From Zizania palustris (Eukaryota; Streptophyta; Magnoliopsida; Poales; Poaceae), in the NCBI GenBank assembly GCA_019279435.1, contig JAAALK010000286.1, positions 23,145,931-23,209,930 of the forward strand: a stretch of 64,000 bases of DNA, in the 5' to 3' direction. This document shows, in pieces, positions 46,127 to 57,028 of this stretch (positions are counted from its first letter, which is position 1; the number at the start of each line of letters is the position of its first letter). The notes under the pieces were generated by a model. That model had not been told where the DNA came from and searched no databases. It saw nothing but the letters and a program-made list of their open reading frames with translations. Made by a program: the position numbers and the translations under genes.

Positions 46127-46215
46127 GAATGGGACTCACATCTGGAAAGTTTCTTTTCCAACTCCAAGCCAAACAAATTTTATGTGTTCAAAAGCTTGCT
46201 GGTCAATCCAGTGAT
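46127..46215 (+). pseudogene. Captured exon of UDP-N-acetylglucosamine pyrophosphorylase
   Basis: Between AG at 46125-46126 and GTAATG at 46216 the frame reads GMGLTSGKFLFQLQAKQILC and VQKLAGQSSDS. This matches the segment of plant UDP-N-acetylglucosamine/galactosamine pyrophosphorylases just after the nucleotide-binding loop (substrate pocket region; usual form I-G-L-P-S-G-K-S-L-F-Q-L-Q-A). In a full enzyme this region helps convert GlcNAc-1-P and UTP to UDP-GlcNAc in the cytosol. Here only this exon and a second piece at 46464 are present, so no enzyme is made. It reads as a gene fragment carried by the element. Confidence 0.72.
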
Positions 46216-46463
46216 AGTAATGTATTTTTACCCATATTTTTTGTGTTGTGTATTCCATGGAATTTATTATGGAGATACCATACAAAGTACTATCTTTTAC
46301 ATTTCTAAAATTCCACTGACCTTGTATAACTAGCTTGATTCATGGTGTGAAGTCTCGGAACTCAAGTGCAATTGTTATACCTATAGATATTGTTCTATAA
46401 TAATGTATATCTTCAAATGTTAAATGATGGTGTTGTTTTTTCACGTGCTCTCTTCTATACTAG

Positions 46464-46503
46464 GTAGGAAAGTCTCCTGATGGCAATGGTGGAGTTTATG
46501 TTG
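46464..46503 (+). pseudogene. Second captured UDP-GlcNAc pyrophosphorylase exon piece
   Basis: Between TAG (46461-46463) and GTAATC (46504) the frame reads VGKSPDGNGGVYV. The motif PDGNGG-Y is the conserved sugar-nucleotide site of eukaryotic UDP-N-acetylhexosamine pyrophosphorylases. It follows the exon at 46127 in the right order, but the exons normally between them are missing. Confidence 0.68.
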
Positions 46504-46935
46504 GTAATCCCTATAAATATGGAGCTATACTTGTATTTCTCATTGTAGTGTAATCGGTTATGTATGCCATAATCGTTTGAGTTCCGCGCACCGGTGGCTA
46601 CTTTGGAAGCAATCTAAATTTTCTTGATGCACACAATACTAAGCTAGAGAGTGAACTTGTGGTTTTGTGATTTGTGGTCTGTGATGTGAACTTTTGATAT
46701 GTGGTCTATGAACAATTAATGTTTGTAAAGTTGTGGTTCGTATGTTTGGGCATGAATATAAAGTTTATGATGTATGAACATTAAGTTGTGGATCTATTTC
46801 TGGAATGAGTACAAATGAAATTGATGTCTGAAGATTTTTGAATGAGTACAACAATTGGTCTGTGAATTGATGTTTGTTTTTTAGCATATTCAAATTTGTC
46901 ATTACATAATAACCACCACATCGTCAGACATGTGG

Positions 46936-47000
46936 CACCAAGTCATCAGGAACGTGGCACCAAGTCATCAGGAGTGTGGCGCCACATCATCTAGCACTTG
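46936..47000 (+). repeat. Short tandem repeat near the right end of the CACTA-like element
   Basis: Three near-copies of a 20-21-bp unit, atgtggcaccaagtcatcag and variants. Together with the TCTATGACGAA motifs this marks the subterminal zone. Confidence 0.7.
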
Positions 47001-47114
47001 CCGATAGATCAATGACAAGGGTCAAATCGTCATCTTTGTAACCGTATCTATGACGAAATAAGAGGAATCATCACAGTGCAACAAATGTGGCGCGCCATAG
47101 GTGACAATCATAAT

Positions 47115-47930
47115 TTTGTCATTAGATAGGATGGTTTGGATGCTTGAGAAGGGTTTTACTACTAATTCACTTTATAGACTGATTACATATAGGGGGAGAA
47201 TGGACTACTACAAGAATTTGGAAATGTTGGCTACCCCTCAAAGTAAAGTTTTTCTTTTGGCTCATGATTCATGGGAGGTTTCAAGTTATGAACAATTGGC
47301 AAAGATGAATTGGAAGGGGGTTCCTTTGTTCAAATTATGTCAAGAATTAGAAATAGTTGACCATTTAATGTTCGACTATATTTCATCTCGATTTTATGGT
47401 GTTTCATTCGAGATTCTTTGGGATGGGAGTGGGCACTAGGGAATAGGAGCTAAACACAAAGGTTGGTAGATACGTGTGCGAATCTAAACTAGACGATGCT
47501 CCGTTTGTGGGTTATAGGAACGGGGGTGTGGTCCGTTTGGCTTTTAAGAAATGAATTTGTTTTAAAAATATCATTTACTCTAACGTCTTGTAGGTTGTTT
47601 ACAAACTTTTGCTCTTCCTCACCCAATGGTTGCTCCTTGTGCCAGTGTGCATAAGGGAGGAGGCACCACAGTGCTTGGGCCTGTTCCATGCAAGTCTACA
47701 AAGCATAACCCGGTGGACAAATTCTCCAAATGATCTTGGGCATAACTGAATGGATGAAAAGAACCTTGTTAGCTTTAATCTGGCAGTTCCTATGTAATAA
47801 CTTCTTGGTGGCGCAAAATTCTATTGTATGTTTTTGTGGGTACTCATATCTTGGAGTTGGTGTGATGTTGAGTGGAATTGGTGTGATGTTAATTGGGATA
47901 GTGGTGGTATTTTGATTCTTAGGTTGATCA
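47115..47930 (+). pseudogene. Non-LTR (LINE) retrotransposon remnant, RT zinc-binding end
   Basis: 47118-47439 reads DRMVWMLEKGFTTNSLYRLI, then NWKGVPLFKLCQELEIVDHL. This is the zinc-binding region (zf-RVT) after the reverse transcriptase of plant LINEs, with the usual order W-x-L, S-L-Y-R, W-x-G, C-x-x-C-like and D-H-L. Several of the expected Cys/His are gone. A further stretch near 47730-47830 (ITEWMKRTLLALIWQFLCNN) fits the C-terminal tail of the same protein. The 5' portion is absent, as is common for LINEs. Confidence 0.6.
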
Positions 47931-49001
47931 CGTAGTTGGAGGATGTGGGTGATTGATGCTTTCTTTAGAAGATGTAATGTTGTCCCAATTTGAATTTTTG
48001 ATAAACCATCTAAGATGGTGTCCCAGTACTCGTTAGCATGTTCTCTAAGAATATCATAAACATTTTAAATAAAGTTTATTTAATGTTCATAAGTCATAAC
48101 AATATAAGATAAGACATACTAGACAAGTTATAAGGAAACAATTTTAGTTAATACAAGACAAATAAACCACAAAAGTCAAAAGTCAAAAGGAACAAATAAG
48201 TATTAAGAAGTTTTAGAATATATACCGGAAGTGTTATGGATCAGTCATTAATAGTTGTTACACGTCCAAATTTATCTGCATACCAAGAAGTTTTAGAATA
48301 TATACCAGGAAGTTTTAGAATATATATCAGCAATTTTTGTCCCATGCAAGATCATTATTTCCTCTAGTCTTAGATTGAGATCCTCGATCAGCAGTAGCAG
48401 AGGAACACTCTTGAGATTGTGGCTGTTCTAGGGGTACATGGGTTGAGCCAGATTCGCGAGTCAACTAAGAATCCATGCTGCAAATAGAGAAAATGGAAAC
48501 AAATCGAAAAGAACCAATCTAGATGTAAAGAATTTATTTGTGCAATGCCCTAATTGATAGTTTGATACCTTGCTTGTTGTAATGTTGGCTCATCCCTCTT
48601 GAGTTTCAAAGATTCACACCTTCTCTGCTTCAATGAGCTTCAGAGCTTCAGAGAATCCATACTGGAGCACCATTGGGAGCAAGATCTGGCGCTGCAGTTG
48701 TTGGGAAATGGGGAAGCTATGCTAGCTGGCAATTTTAAAAATTTCGCCCCAAGACCAAGAACCATGCGTGTGAGGGGTCATGAATCAGTACTTTCTAGCT
48801 CGAGACACGCTAGGTGCAGTGGAAGAAGATATCGGGGAAGCGTGTCCTCACTGCTCCTCGCCTCGCTCCGGCCGTTCCCTAGCGATCCAATCGATGAAAA
48901 CGATGATGGTGTTCACGTGAAGAAGCCCACGAGCATCGCAATTGGAGAAGTGCCTCCATGGTAACCATAAGTATAGGGATGAGATCCTTCCCACGCCGAC
49001 G
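47931..49001. other. Unassigned sequence, host of copia-3
   Basis: No gene recognised. 48210-48330 has three copies of aagttttagaatatatacc. A 121-codon frame at 48599-48964 lies in mixed-composition DNA and has no familiar motif. The LTR of copia-3 begins at 49002. Confidence 0.35.
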
Positions 49002-49612
49002 TGTTAGCACCGCACGTGAGAAATGGGAGAATCCTCAATCTCAACTCTTGAGATCAAGAAAGAGAGGAGAGGGGTTTTTTGTGGCTAGGGTTTAGATCTC
49101 ACATAAACTATGAATAACTTGATATCCAAGACCTCCACCTCCTCTCCTTATATAGAGGTGAGAGCCCTGGTCTCCAACAATTCGAGACCCAACAAATCAG
49201 CCTCAAACAATTGGAGACCCAACAGATCCAATCTGTTACGCCCACTTTAGAACTTCCGATCCACAGATCGGAACTTCCAATCAGGGCTCTCGGACTACAA
49301 TTCTAGTAATCATTGGAACTTCTGATACCCCTATCGGAACTTTCGATTAGTGCAATTTTTCCTGATATGCATCAGAACTTCCGATTTTAACTCTCTGTCT
49401 CTAAATTAGAAATTATCGAAATTTCTGATACCATATCAGAACTTCTGATTTGATATTTCTATTCCGCAAACAATAAATTATCGAAACTTTCGATACCATA
49501 TCGAAACTTCCGATTTGAGCTCTCTGTTTCCAATTTAGAAAATAATCGGAATTTCCGATTCTAAATCGGAACTTATGATCCAACCGGAATTTTCTTGGGC
49601 ACTGTTCCTTCA
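49002..49612 (-). repeat. 3' LTR of copia-3
   Basis: 611 bp, on the minus strand TGAAGGAACAG..GGTGCTAACA. A TATA box (CTATATAAGG) lies near 49147-49158. The region 49245-49590 is an array of GGAACTTCCGAT-type palindromes. Confidence 0.72.
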
Positions 49613-50540
49613 ATCTCCCACTTGCACAAGAACCAATTCTTTGCAATTTTCTTAATCCATACCCTGAAGTGTGTGACCCGATAGGTTCATACACTAGTGA
49701 CTGTTCAACAGAAACCGTTTCCGACTCACTGATCAATAGCGGTACCTAGCAGCACATATTGACCCCCAAAAGCGTTCAAAATCAATTTTCACTGAACCTT
49801 GATGTACGCATGCACTAGTCCCTTTACCACATGACATCAGTCAAGCTCAAGGTGAGATCCATGTCACCCTTGTTGGACAGCTCGACATTTCACTCAATCA
49901 AGTAATGGATTCAAATCATGACTAACTCTTTAGTCATATTGGCATGGCCATGCACTTTCCAATCCGATTACCCCAAGGGTCCTAGAGACATCTCTCCCAT
50001 TATTAGGAGGGGTAAATTCCACCTTGACCGCTCACATCCCAAGACATGTTTCACAACACACTTGAAAACAACCCTTATTACTACCCTGTTACGGAATAGC
50101 GTTAGGAAGCATCTAAGTGTGTCACTACGCATTCTAGAATCAAATGATGATCTTAGGTCTAAGGACTCTGTAGGTACACCATTTGAGATGACAGTTGATG
50201 GCACATTATAGTAACAATCCTAGTAGTAACTCAAGTGGGTCTATCCAACACCATGTTCTCCAACATGTGTCCACATCACTGATTTGACATCTCTATTTAT
50301 ATGATCTATGAAACGTGATGATAAATCAATTAGATGTGCTAATCTATGTATCATCATTGTCCCACATGATGACAAGATTAGGGATCCTTTTTGAACAATC
50401 TCGTTATAAAACATATAGTTTCACATAACAAGTCATCAACTCATTAATTAAATGCAAACGACATTTATTCAAGGAACAAGATAACAATTATCCTCTTACA
50501 TTAGCATAGACACTACTAACATCTTCCACATACACATGAC
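49613..50540 (-). other. 3' non-coding region of copia-3
   Basis: Between the RNase H stop and the LTR. No coding. A purine tract (AAGTGGGAGATTG on the minus strand) adjoins the LTR. Confidence 0.55.
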
Positions 50541-50692
50541 TCACTCACGCAAGTATCTAATACCCATGGAGCTCAGCTGCGCCTCATGCTTGGGCTGTGG
50601 AAGAGGTTTTGTCAATGGTTCTACTATGTTCAAATCCATGTGAACCTTGTAAATCTTCACATCACCTCTCTCTATGATCTCGTGGATCAGGT
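50541..50692 (-). pseudogene. copia-3 RNase H C-terminus
   Basis: Minus-strand frame LIHEIIERGDVKIYKVHMDL followed by NIVEPLTKPLPQPKHEAQL and GIRYLRE before the stop. This is the conserved last segment of copia RNase H/polyprotein. It is truncated at its 5' side by gypsy-3. Confidence 0.85.
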
Positions 50693-51926
50693 TGTTGACG
50701 CTAAAATATGTCGATAAAGCACCAACGGACAGTGATGTCAGTTCGGTAATCCAAAACACACGAACTCCTAGCGGTGGCTCGCTAAACATCTCATGATGCT
50801 TACACCGCATTCCAATGACTCTTGACCGTGACAAAGAAAATAAACGGAGTTGCCAAGCAATTAAACCATACCAAAATATTATTTAACTAACCAAAGTAAC
50901 GGGGAAGCGATCAAATTGGCCAATTCAGGGCCGATTGGACCGAGGAGTACACGGCGGTCAGAACAGACAAGGTGGACCAGTCAGACCAACAGTATACCAC
51001 TAGTCAGACGGCAGTGCGGAGGGGGTGCTGAAGGGTGCCTTCAGCGTAGACTACGAAGGGGGTTCGAATAGGGCCTCCGGTATTCGGCTGGTCAGTCCGA
51101 TGGCAAGACTCCGGTGTTTGGTGCAAGGGTTCCTGGGGCTCCGCACGTGGTCGATTAGATCGGCGTTGGGCCTCCAATCAGACCGGGATGTGTCGGCTCA
51201 TCAGATGATGGTGCGGCATGGGCCGGTCAGACCAGGAGTATGCCTTCGGTCAGATCGACGACTCCTAAAAGTGGGCCTCCGGGCTCCGGCGGACGTCCGT
51301 AGACAACGGATGGGTGCAGAAATTCTTGGTGAAGAAGATGAGATGAAAACACTGCAAAAACACCAAGAGATTAGAGGAAATTCATCCTAGAGACCAAATT
51401 ACCGATAAAACCGATAAAACAATAAAAAACCATTACGTGGATTGAACGATTCACGAGCAAATCGACAAGGATTACCATGATTACGACATGGTGGATAGAT
51501 TGTTTACAGTGCAAACCAACAAAGATGGACGTTATGACAAATCCTAATGCAAGGAATGTAGATTGAAAGTAAAGAATGATTCAAGGTAAACAATAGATTG
51601 GATCTATTAGGGTTTCAGGGGATGTCCCTTGAATAGCCTTGTCCATTTATTTATAGGGGTTGGTCTTGATGTTCTTGGGCATCTAATTGACTTAACCACG
51701 CGTCCAAGTTGTTAGGATTTGATTTGGAGATCAAAACAACCTGAACATATTAATATGGTTCGAACTCGTACTGGTTTGGTCAGACCGACCTTATAGGGTC
51801 TATCAGACCGGTGGTACATGGCCGATCAGAACGACTTGTACCAGGAATTGCATATTTTTGGCAAAAAGTACCAATTTTGACATTTTTGACATTTTTGACC
51901 ATTAATGCCACTTTTTGCTATCAACA
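50693..51926 (-). repeat. 3' LTR of gypsy-3
   Basis: 1,234 bp, on the minus strand TGTTGATAGC..GCGTCAACA with matching TGTTGA/TCAACA ends. It contains many GGTCAGACCG-like motifs (50930-51290 and 51770-51840). The polypurine tract GCAGGGGGCATG adjoins it (51927-51938). Confidence 0.8.
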
Positions 51927-52076
51927 CATGCCCCCTGCGTTTTAGCAAACTTAGTGAGCCAAAAGCACAACGAGCTAAGGGAGATATACTCATATCGGCC
52001 TTATGACACTTCAATCATTTTGCCACACACTTGGGAAGTACTTTTTCAAATATCTACCATTCAAAGCTCTACAAAA

Positions 52077-53127
52077 TCACTCTCCTTGCGAAGACTCTAG
52101 CAAATATGCATTACCTAGAGTGATCTCAACAACTCTAAAAGGTCCTTCCCAACTAGGCGACCATTTACCAAACTTTAGGCTTTTAGTGCCTAAAGGCAAA
52201 ATCTTCTTCCAAACCAAGTCACCAACTTGAAACGATTTTGCTTTCACCTTCTTATTGTAAGCTCTAGCCACTCTTCATTTGTCTCTTTCTATTGGCTCTA
52301 GAGCTTTTAATCTCTTATCAGTCACTTCCTCCAAATTATCCTTCAAAAGAGTTTCATACTCATCGACCGATAAGTTATCTTGCTAACAAGATTCACCTTC
52401 ACGGGTAAAACGGCTTCTTGTCCATACACCAACTCATATGAACTTACCTTGGTAGTGCCATGCTTCGCAACTCTACATGTTCATAATGCCTCAGAAGGCA
52501 CTTCATGACACCTTCTAGGTAACTCTTCAATCCTTTTCTTAATAATCTTAATAATAGTTTTATTACTAGACTCGGCCTGACCATTGGCCTGAGCATAGTA
52601 TGGTGAAGAGTTTATCAACTTTATACCATAAGATTCGGCAAAATCACGCACCTCCTTAGAAACAAATAAAGTACCTTGATCTGTAGTGAGAGTTTGGGGA
52701 ATATCAAATCTATGTATAATGTGCTTCAAGATGAAATATATTACCTCATTATGCATCATGTTATTGAGAGGCACGGCCTCGGTCCACATGGTGAAGTAAT
52801 TTGTAGCCATCAACATGAATTGATGCCCTTTTGAAAAGGAATGATAAATTTGGCCGATGAAGTCCAAGGCCCAACCTCGGAACGACCATGGTTTGATAAT
52901 AGGATTAAGCAAAAATGCAGGAGCAAGCTGAATATTACCAAACCTTTGACATGGCTCACATCCTCTATAGTATCTAAAAAATCCTCAGTCATAGTCGACC
53001 AATAAAAACCCACTCTTTTGAGCATCCAACTCATTTTCTGGGCCGACTGATGAGTACCACAAAGCCCTTCATGTACTTCACCCATAGCAAGTTTAGACTG
53101 ATCAACATTCAAACTTTTCAAAAGCAC
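52077..53127 (-). pseudogene. gypsy-3 integrase, broken
   Basis: Zinc-binding part at 53127-52960 (VHEGLCGTHQSAQKMSW), then a frame change. The core at 52912-52481 has LDFIGQIYHSF, TTDQGTLF and YAQANGQAESSNK, so the D-D-E residues are present. A C-terminal piece at 52271-52077 (KSFQVGDLVWKKILP, then WEGPFRV) is in another frame. Frameshifts and stops separate the three parts. Confidence 0.85.
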
Positions 53128-53139
53128 TACATCAATTGT

Positions 53140-54540
53140 TCAGCGATACAACTCATTATCAAGCAACACAAATTTAAACGCATGCCGTCGAACTTTCCAA
53201 TCAACCCGCTCACTAGGATCTCTCAAATACTGAATAATTGGAGTCCTCCAATCATACTCATGATTTCCTGAAGTACTCACCAAATCCTCTCTTGAATTGG
53301 CGTTTAAATCAAAAACTTCGATTTCCCCCCGTGCCCCAAATCCTCCTAACACAGGGCAGTTATACTGGCTATTGTCAGTCAGTTGGCACGGGCCGGTCAG
53401 ACCGGCATGGCATGGCCAGTCAGACCGGCTAGACACTTGCAGTCGGACCGGCTTGACAGGGCCGATCAGACCGAAGTCCTCTGACTCGGGTGACACAATT
53501 TTTTGAAGAACAATTTTTTCTTGTGCGAAAAAATTACCTCTTTTGACTTGATAACCAGATGCTTGTTGAGCCAAATCATTTGCTACTGAGTTGGCTTCTC
53601 TAGACACATGGGAAATTTCAAAGTTATCAAAAGTACCAATTATGTCTAGGAATTTGTCTAAATAGCTATTTAGCAAACCATTAAACCATTGAGCAATTCT
53701 AGCTACTTGTTGAACAAATAATAGGGAATCGCCATATGCATGAACATATTTAACACTTATGGAATCTAAAAGTTCAAGTCCTAACAATAGAGATTCATAT
53801 TCGGCTTTATTATTAGTACAAGGAAATTCTAAATGGGCTGAGGTCTCAAAACTCATACCACTAGGTGATATGAGCACAACTCCTACGCCTTGGTCATTCT
53901 TGCAAGCCAAACCATCAAAATAAAGTTTCCATAGTACTACTTCAATTAGAGCAGTATCACTACCACAATTGACATCTGTATGGTGATCAACTATAAAATT
54001 TATGACAACTTGGCCTTTTATGGCTTTTAAGGGTTCATAAGCCAAGTCATACTCAATTAAAGTGTAAGACCATTTTCTGATTCTCCCCCTAAGAATCGGC
54101 TTTTGCAACATGTACTTTATAACATCGTTTTGACAAGTGAAAATACATGTGCTAGATAGAAGATAATGGCGAAGTTTGGTATATGCATAATAAAGTGATA
54201 AACATAAGCGCTCCAAAAACACATACCTCGTCTTGGCATATAACAGGCGGCGACTCAAGAACGTTATGATGTACTCCTTTCCCTCCACCTCTGGAGTCAG
54301 CACGGCTCCTATTACGCTATCTTCTACAACAACGTATAGCCGAAACGGAATCCCAGCTTTCGGTGCCCTTACCACAGGTGGTGATGACAAGCACTCCTTG
54401 ATTTGATCAAAAGCGCATTGCTGACTTGCCCCCCAAGTGAATTCAGCTTCGTTCTTTAGCCGAAGTATAGGTACAAAAACACCAATCTTGCCAGACAAGT
54501 TAGATATGAAGCGACGCAAATAGTTTACTTTGCCTAGCAA
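53140..54540 (-). pseudogene. gypsy-3 RNase H and second (archaeal-type) RNase H
   Basis: A 466-codon frame. It starts in the RT connection (LGKVNYLRRFISNLSGK), then a degraded first RNase H (RLYVVVEDSVIGAVL; YAKTRYVFLERLCLSLYYA). A second RNase H-like domain follows at about 53940-53560: LYFDGLACKNDQGVGVVLIS, NNKAEYESLLLGLELL, YGDSLLFVQQV and REANSVANDLA, with the acidic residues of an active site. A linker of unusual sequence (53510-53340, with GGTCAGACCG-type motifs) leads toward integrase. Confidence 0.85.
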
Positions 54541-54570
54541 CTTTTGTACATCTCACTTACATGTCGGCGC

Positions 54571-54987
54571 TTAAAAGTTATTAATCTTCTCAAGTCTCTT
54601 AGGATCAATCTCAATACCTCCCTCATGAATCATAAATCCTAAGAACTTGCCCATCGACACGCCGAAAGCACACTTGAGCGGGTTCATTTTAAAGCCATAA
54701 TAATGCATCCTTTCAAAAGCAACTCTCAGATCGACTAAATGGTTACCCATAGCATCTGATTTGACTACACCATCATCAATATAGACCTTTAGCATAACTC
54801 CTAGCAAGTCATGAAAGATCAAGTTCATATCACGTTGATATGTATCACTAGCATTCTTTAAAACAAAAGTCATCACAACCCACTCAAACAAGCTGACAAA
54901 ACTAGGACATCTAAATGTCGTTATGTAAAAATCTGAGGAGTCATGCTGAATAGCGTGGGCCTCATGGCTCCAGATGTGATGAGTCAT
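54571..54987 (-). pseudogene. gypsy-3 reverse transcriptase, C-terminal part
   Basis: Reads TTFRCPSFVSLFEWVVMTF, YQRDMNLIFHDLLGVMLKVY and YIDDGVVKS, then GFKMNPLKCAFGVSMGKFLG. The catalytic Y-I-D-D is kept. Upstream of about 54930 the similarity fades and copia-2 begins. It is separated from the following RNase H frame by a frameshift near 54541-54570. Confidence 0.83.
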
Positions 54988-56969
54988 TGTCAACGATAGT
55001 CAAAGAGGACAGAAGAAGGGAGATCTGCTACGTCATGGGCCGCGTGTGACTCGGGTACACGGGCAGCAAGCGACTGTCGGGCAGAGGAGGCTACGAAGTC
55101 GGGCTGGCCCAATCCGGGTACATGGGCCAGAAGTAGCAGAAGACCCACTGGGCTGTTGACCAGGATTGACTCAGGTACACGGGCGGTGAGTGATTGCCGG
55201 GCTGAGAGAGCTGCGGAATCAGGCCGGCCCAATCCGGGTACCTGGTGCAAAGTCGGTGGAGGCTTTGTCAGTTTTGGCGCAAAACTGACAACCGTTGATT
55301 CTGTATCGGACTGTCCAGAAGAGAAGCCGTAGTCGCTATGAAAGCTTAGCTTCCGGATAAGTCATCTTTATCTCTAGGCCCACAGTCAGTCAGTTGTGTC
55401 TGTAAAAATTCCTAAGGGCAGTTGAGTCATTTCCTTTATTTTAGCGTCTGTAAAAACCCTAAGGGGCTGGTAGAATATTCCTAAGTGTTGGGCTGCCTAT
55501 AAATAGGACCCCAATCCCTAGGGTTGTGTTACCCCTTCTAGAATTCACTTTTTCAATCTATTGGGTCATTTTGCTCCCTGCGGTTTCTCTTTCCTGTTCC
55601 TGTTTGTGCTACGCTAGGTTCCTGTTTGAAGCCTTGCCCTTTACTGCATTCTCTCTGTTTTATTTGTTCTAGTGAGATTTTATTTTCTGTACTTGTTGAG
55701 GTGCGTGCATTGATTTCTCTGAATCAGAAGCTTCGGTTCGGTATGCGCTGTTGTGTTTATTCCTGAGGTTGTGTCTCTGTTGCGTTTTGTTCTTCACGCA
55801 AGTAGTACTAGTTCTTGCTGTTGCAAGTAGTACTACTTTCCTGTAGCAACAGTACACTAGTACTCTAGGCTTACTTTTTACTGCGTAGCTTTTTGATCGT
55901 GTTGACAGGGCCAAAGTCCCTTTTCTGGTTGTTCCGGTCGAAGCCCCTTCTCTCTGATTCGAAGTCCCTCAGCTCCATGAGGCAGGCTTCGATCTAACTT
56001 CCCTGAGGGCTTCGCTTGAATTTCATCTTCACTTTGTGTACTGTGATTCTAGCTTCGAAGTACTTTTTGAGCTGTCAGCGTGTCTTACTTTGAACGTCTG
56101 TGCGAAGGTACTCCGACTTGAGCTCTTCGAAGTCCATACTTCGACAGGTTTAGAAGTTGGCTTTGAAGCTTGTCTTTCTGGTAGACTTTGCTCGACGAGA
56201 GTTCCTTCTTGCTGTCATTTTCGAAGGTCACAATGCGTAAGTTCGGAGCTTGTCTTTCGAAGTTAATCCTCTGAACGAAGGTCTCAACTTCGGTTGTCAT
56301 ACCTCGACCTAGCTAGCTTCGAAGTTTGAGTGTAGGCTTCGATTTTATCTGTCTGCCGTGTGTTGGGCCTCGCTACTCTTTCGAAGGTTATTTTTCTGTG
56401 AGCTTGTTCGAAGCTGTCTGTTCGAAGTCTAGGCTTCGAAGTACACTGTTCGAAGTACTTTGTTCGAAGCAAGCTTCGATACTCTCATATTTCGCTTCGA
56501 AGCATACTTCGCTCCCTGCCACCTCGAACTAGGCTAGACCAAACACACCTTCGGCTCTTTCACAACAGCCTTCGCCAGGCTTCTACACTAACCTCCGAAG
56601 CAGGCTTCGACACTGACCTCCGAAGCAGGCTTCGACACAGTAGAGCAGGCGTCGCCAAGTTCCGAACAGGAGACAAATTTGAACAGTAACTTCTCATCTC
56701 TCTTTATTTACACTTAGATCATCCATTGAGAAGTTTAACCTGCCTTGTCTTGAATATTTTGTTTATCTGCCTATTAGCTCTGCCTTGATGTTTCTCTGAT
56801 TTAGGCACCTATTGTTTCTAGGCTAGATACTTTTAGGCATAGGCTTTCTGTTCACATTCTGCTGCATAGTCTTTTGCGGTGCGTTGGGTATTGGGAACAG
56901 GCCATATATTCGAAAGAATTTTTAAGGCGCCCATTCACCCCCCCTCTGGTCGCTACTTTCGGTCCTACA
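54988..56969 (+). repeat. 5' LTR of copia-2
   Basis: Candidate start TGTCAACGATAG at 54988 and end CGGTCCTACA at 56969. An earlier start near 54934 (TGAGGAGTCATG) is possible. TATA box tataaata at 55498-55505. 55930-56650 is dense in CTTCGAAG and related CGAAG motifs, as in copia-1. gggtacacgggc/gggtacatgggcc phrases repeat at 55050-55250. Confidence 0.7.
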
Positions 56970-56971
56970 AG

Positions 56972-56983
56972 TGGTATGAGAGC
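56972..56983 (+). other. Primer binding site of copia-2
   Basis: TGGTATGAGAGC, one mismatch from the initiator tRNA-Met complement, two bases after the LTR. Confidence 0.8.
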
Positions 56984-57028
56984 CTGGTTATGGTTTTTCC
57001 ATACCTTAACCGGTTCTAAACCCCAGTA

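Larger units (their letters stand above)
41759..47115. mobile_element. CACTA-like element with captured exon fragments; right end uncertain
   Basis: The left end CACTACTAGAAATCC at 41759 is CACTA-type. Both ends carry clusters of TCTATGACGAA / TTCGTCATAGA motifs (41840-42000 and 47010-47100). The right side has inner matches to the reverse complement of the left end (TTTTGTCATTAGAT at 47102-47120) but no clean GTAGTG terminus, so it is diverged or truncated where LINE sequence begins. No transposase is visible. The interior holds 0.5-kb tandem repeats, a MITE, and exon-like pieces with splice sites, two from a host gene. Gene-fragment capture is known for CACTA elements. Confidence 0.55.
49002..50692 (-). 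mobile_element. Ty1/copia remnant on the minus strand (copia-3)
   Basis: A 3' LTR (49002-49612), a polypurine-like tract (GTGGGAGAT on the minus strand at 49613-49622), 0.9 kb of non-coding sequence, and the last ~50 codons of RNase H (50541-50692) are present. The rest lay beyond the gypsy-3 insertion point at 50693 and is not in the window. A PLTKPLPQPKHEA end is typical of common grass copia elements outside the Sireviruses. Confidence 0.75.
50693..54987 (-). mobile_element. Ty3/gypsy element of Tat type on the minus strand (gypsy-3), 5' part missing
   Basis: The 3' LTR (50693-51926), polypurine tract, integrase, an additional RNase H-like domain, RNase H and the C-terminal part of RT lie in this order from left to right on the minus strand. 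The left border cuts copia-3. The right side is cut by copia-2 inside RT, so gag, protease and the 5' LTR are outside the window. A second RNase H between the first and integrase is characteristic of the Tat lineage. Confidence 0.82.

Noticed and set aside
48599..48964. 121-codon plus-strand frame
   Set aside because: No recognisable domain, no splice or promoter context, flanked by decayed element DNA. I cannot support a gene.
51025..51390. 121-codon frame in the gypsy-3 LTR
   Set aside because: It lies wholly in LTR sequence and is made of GGTCAGACCG-type repeats.
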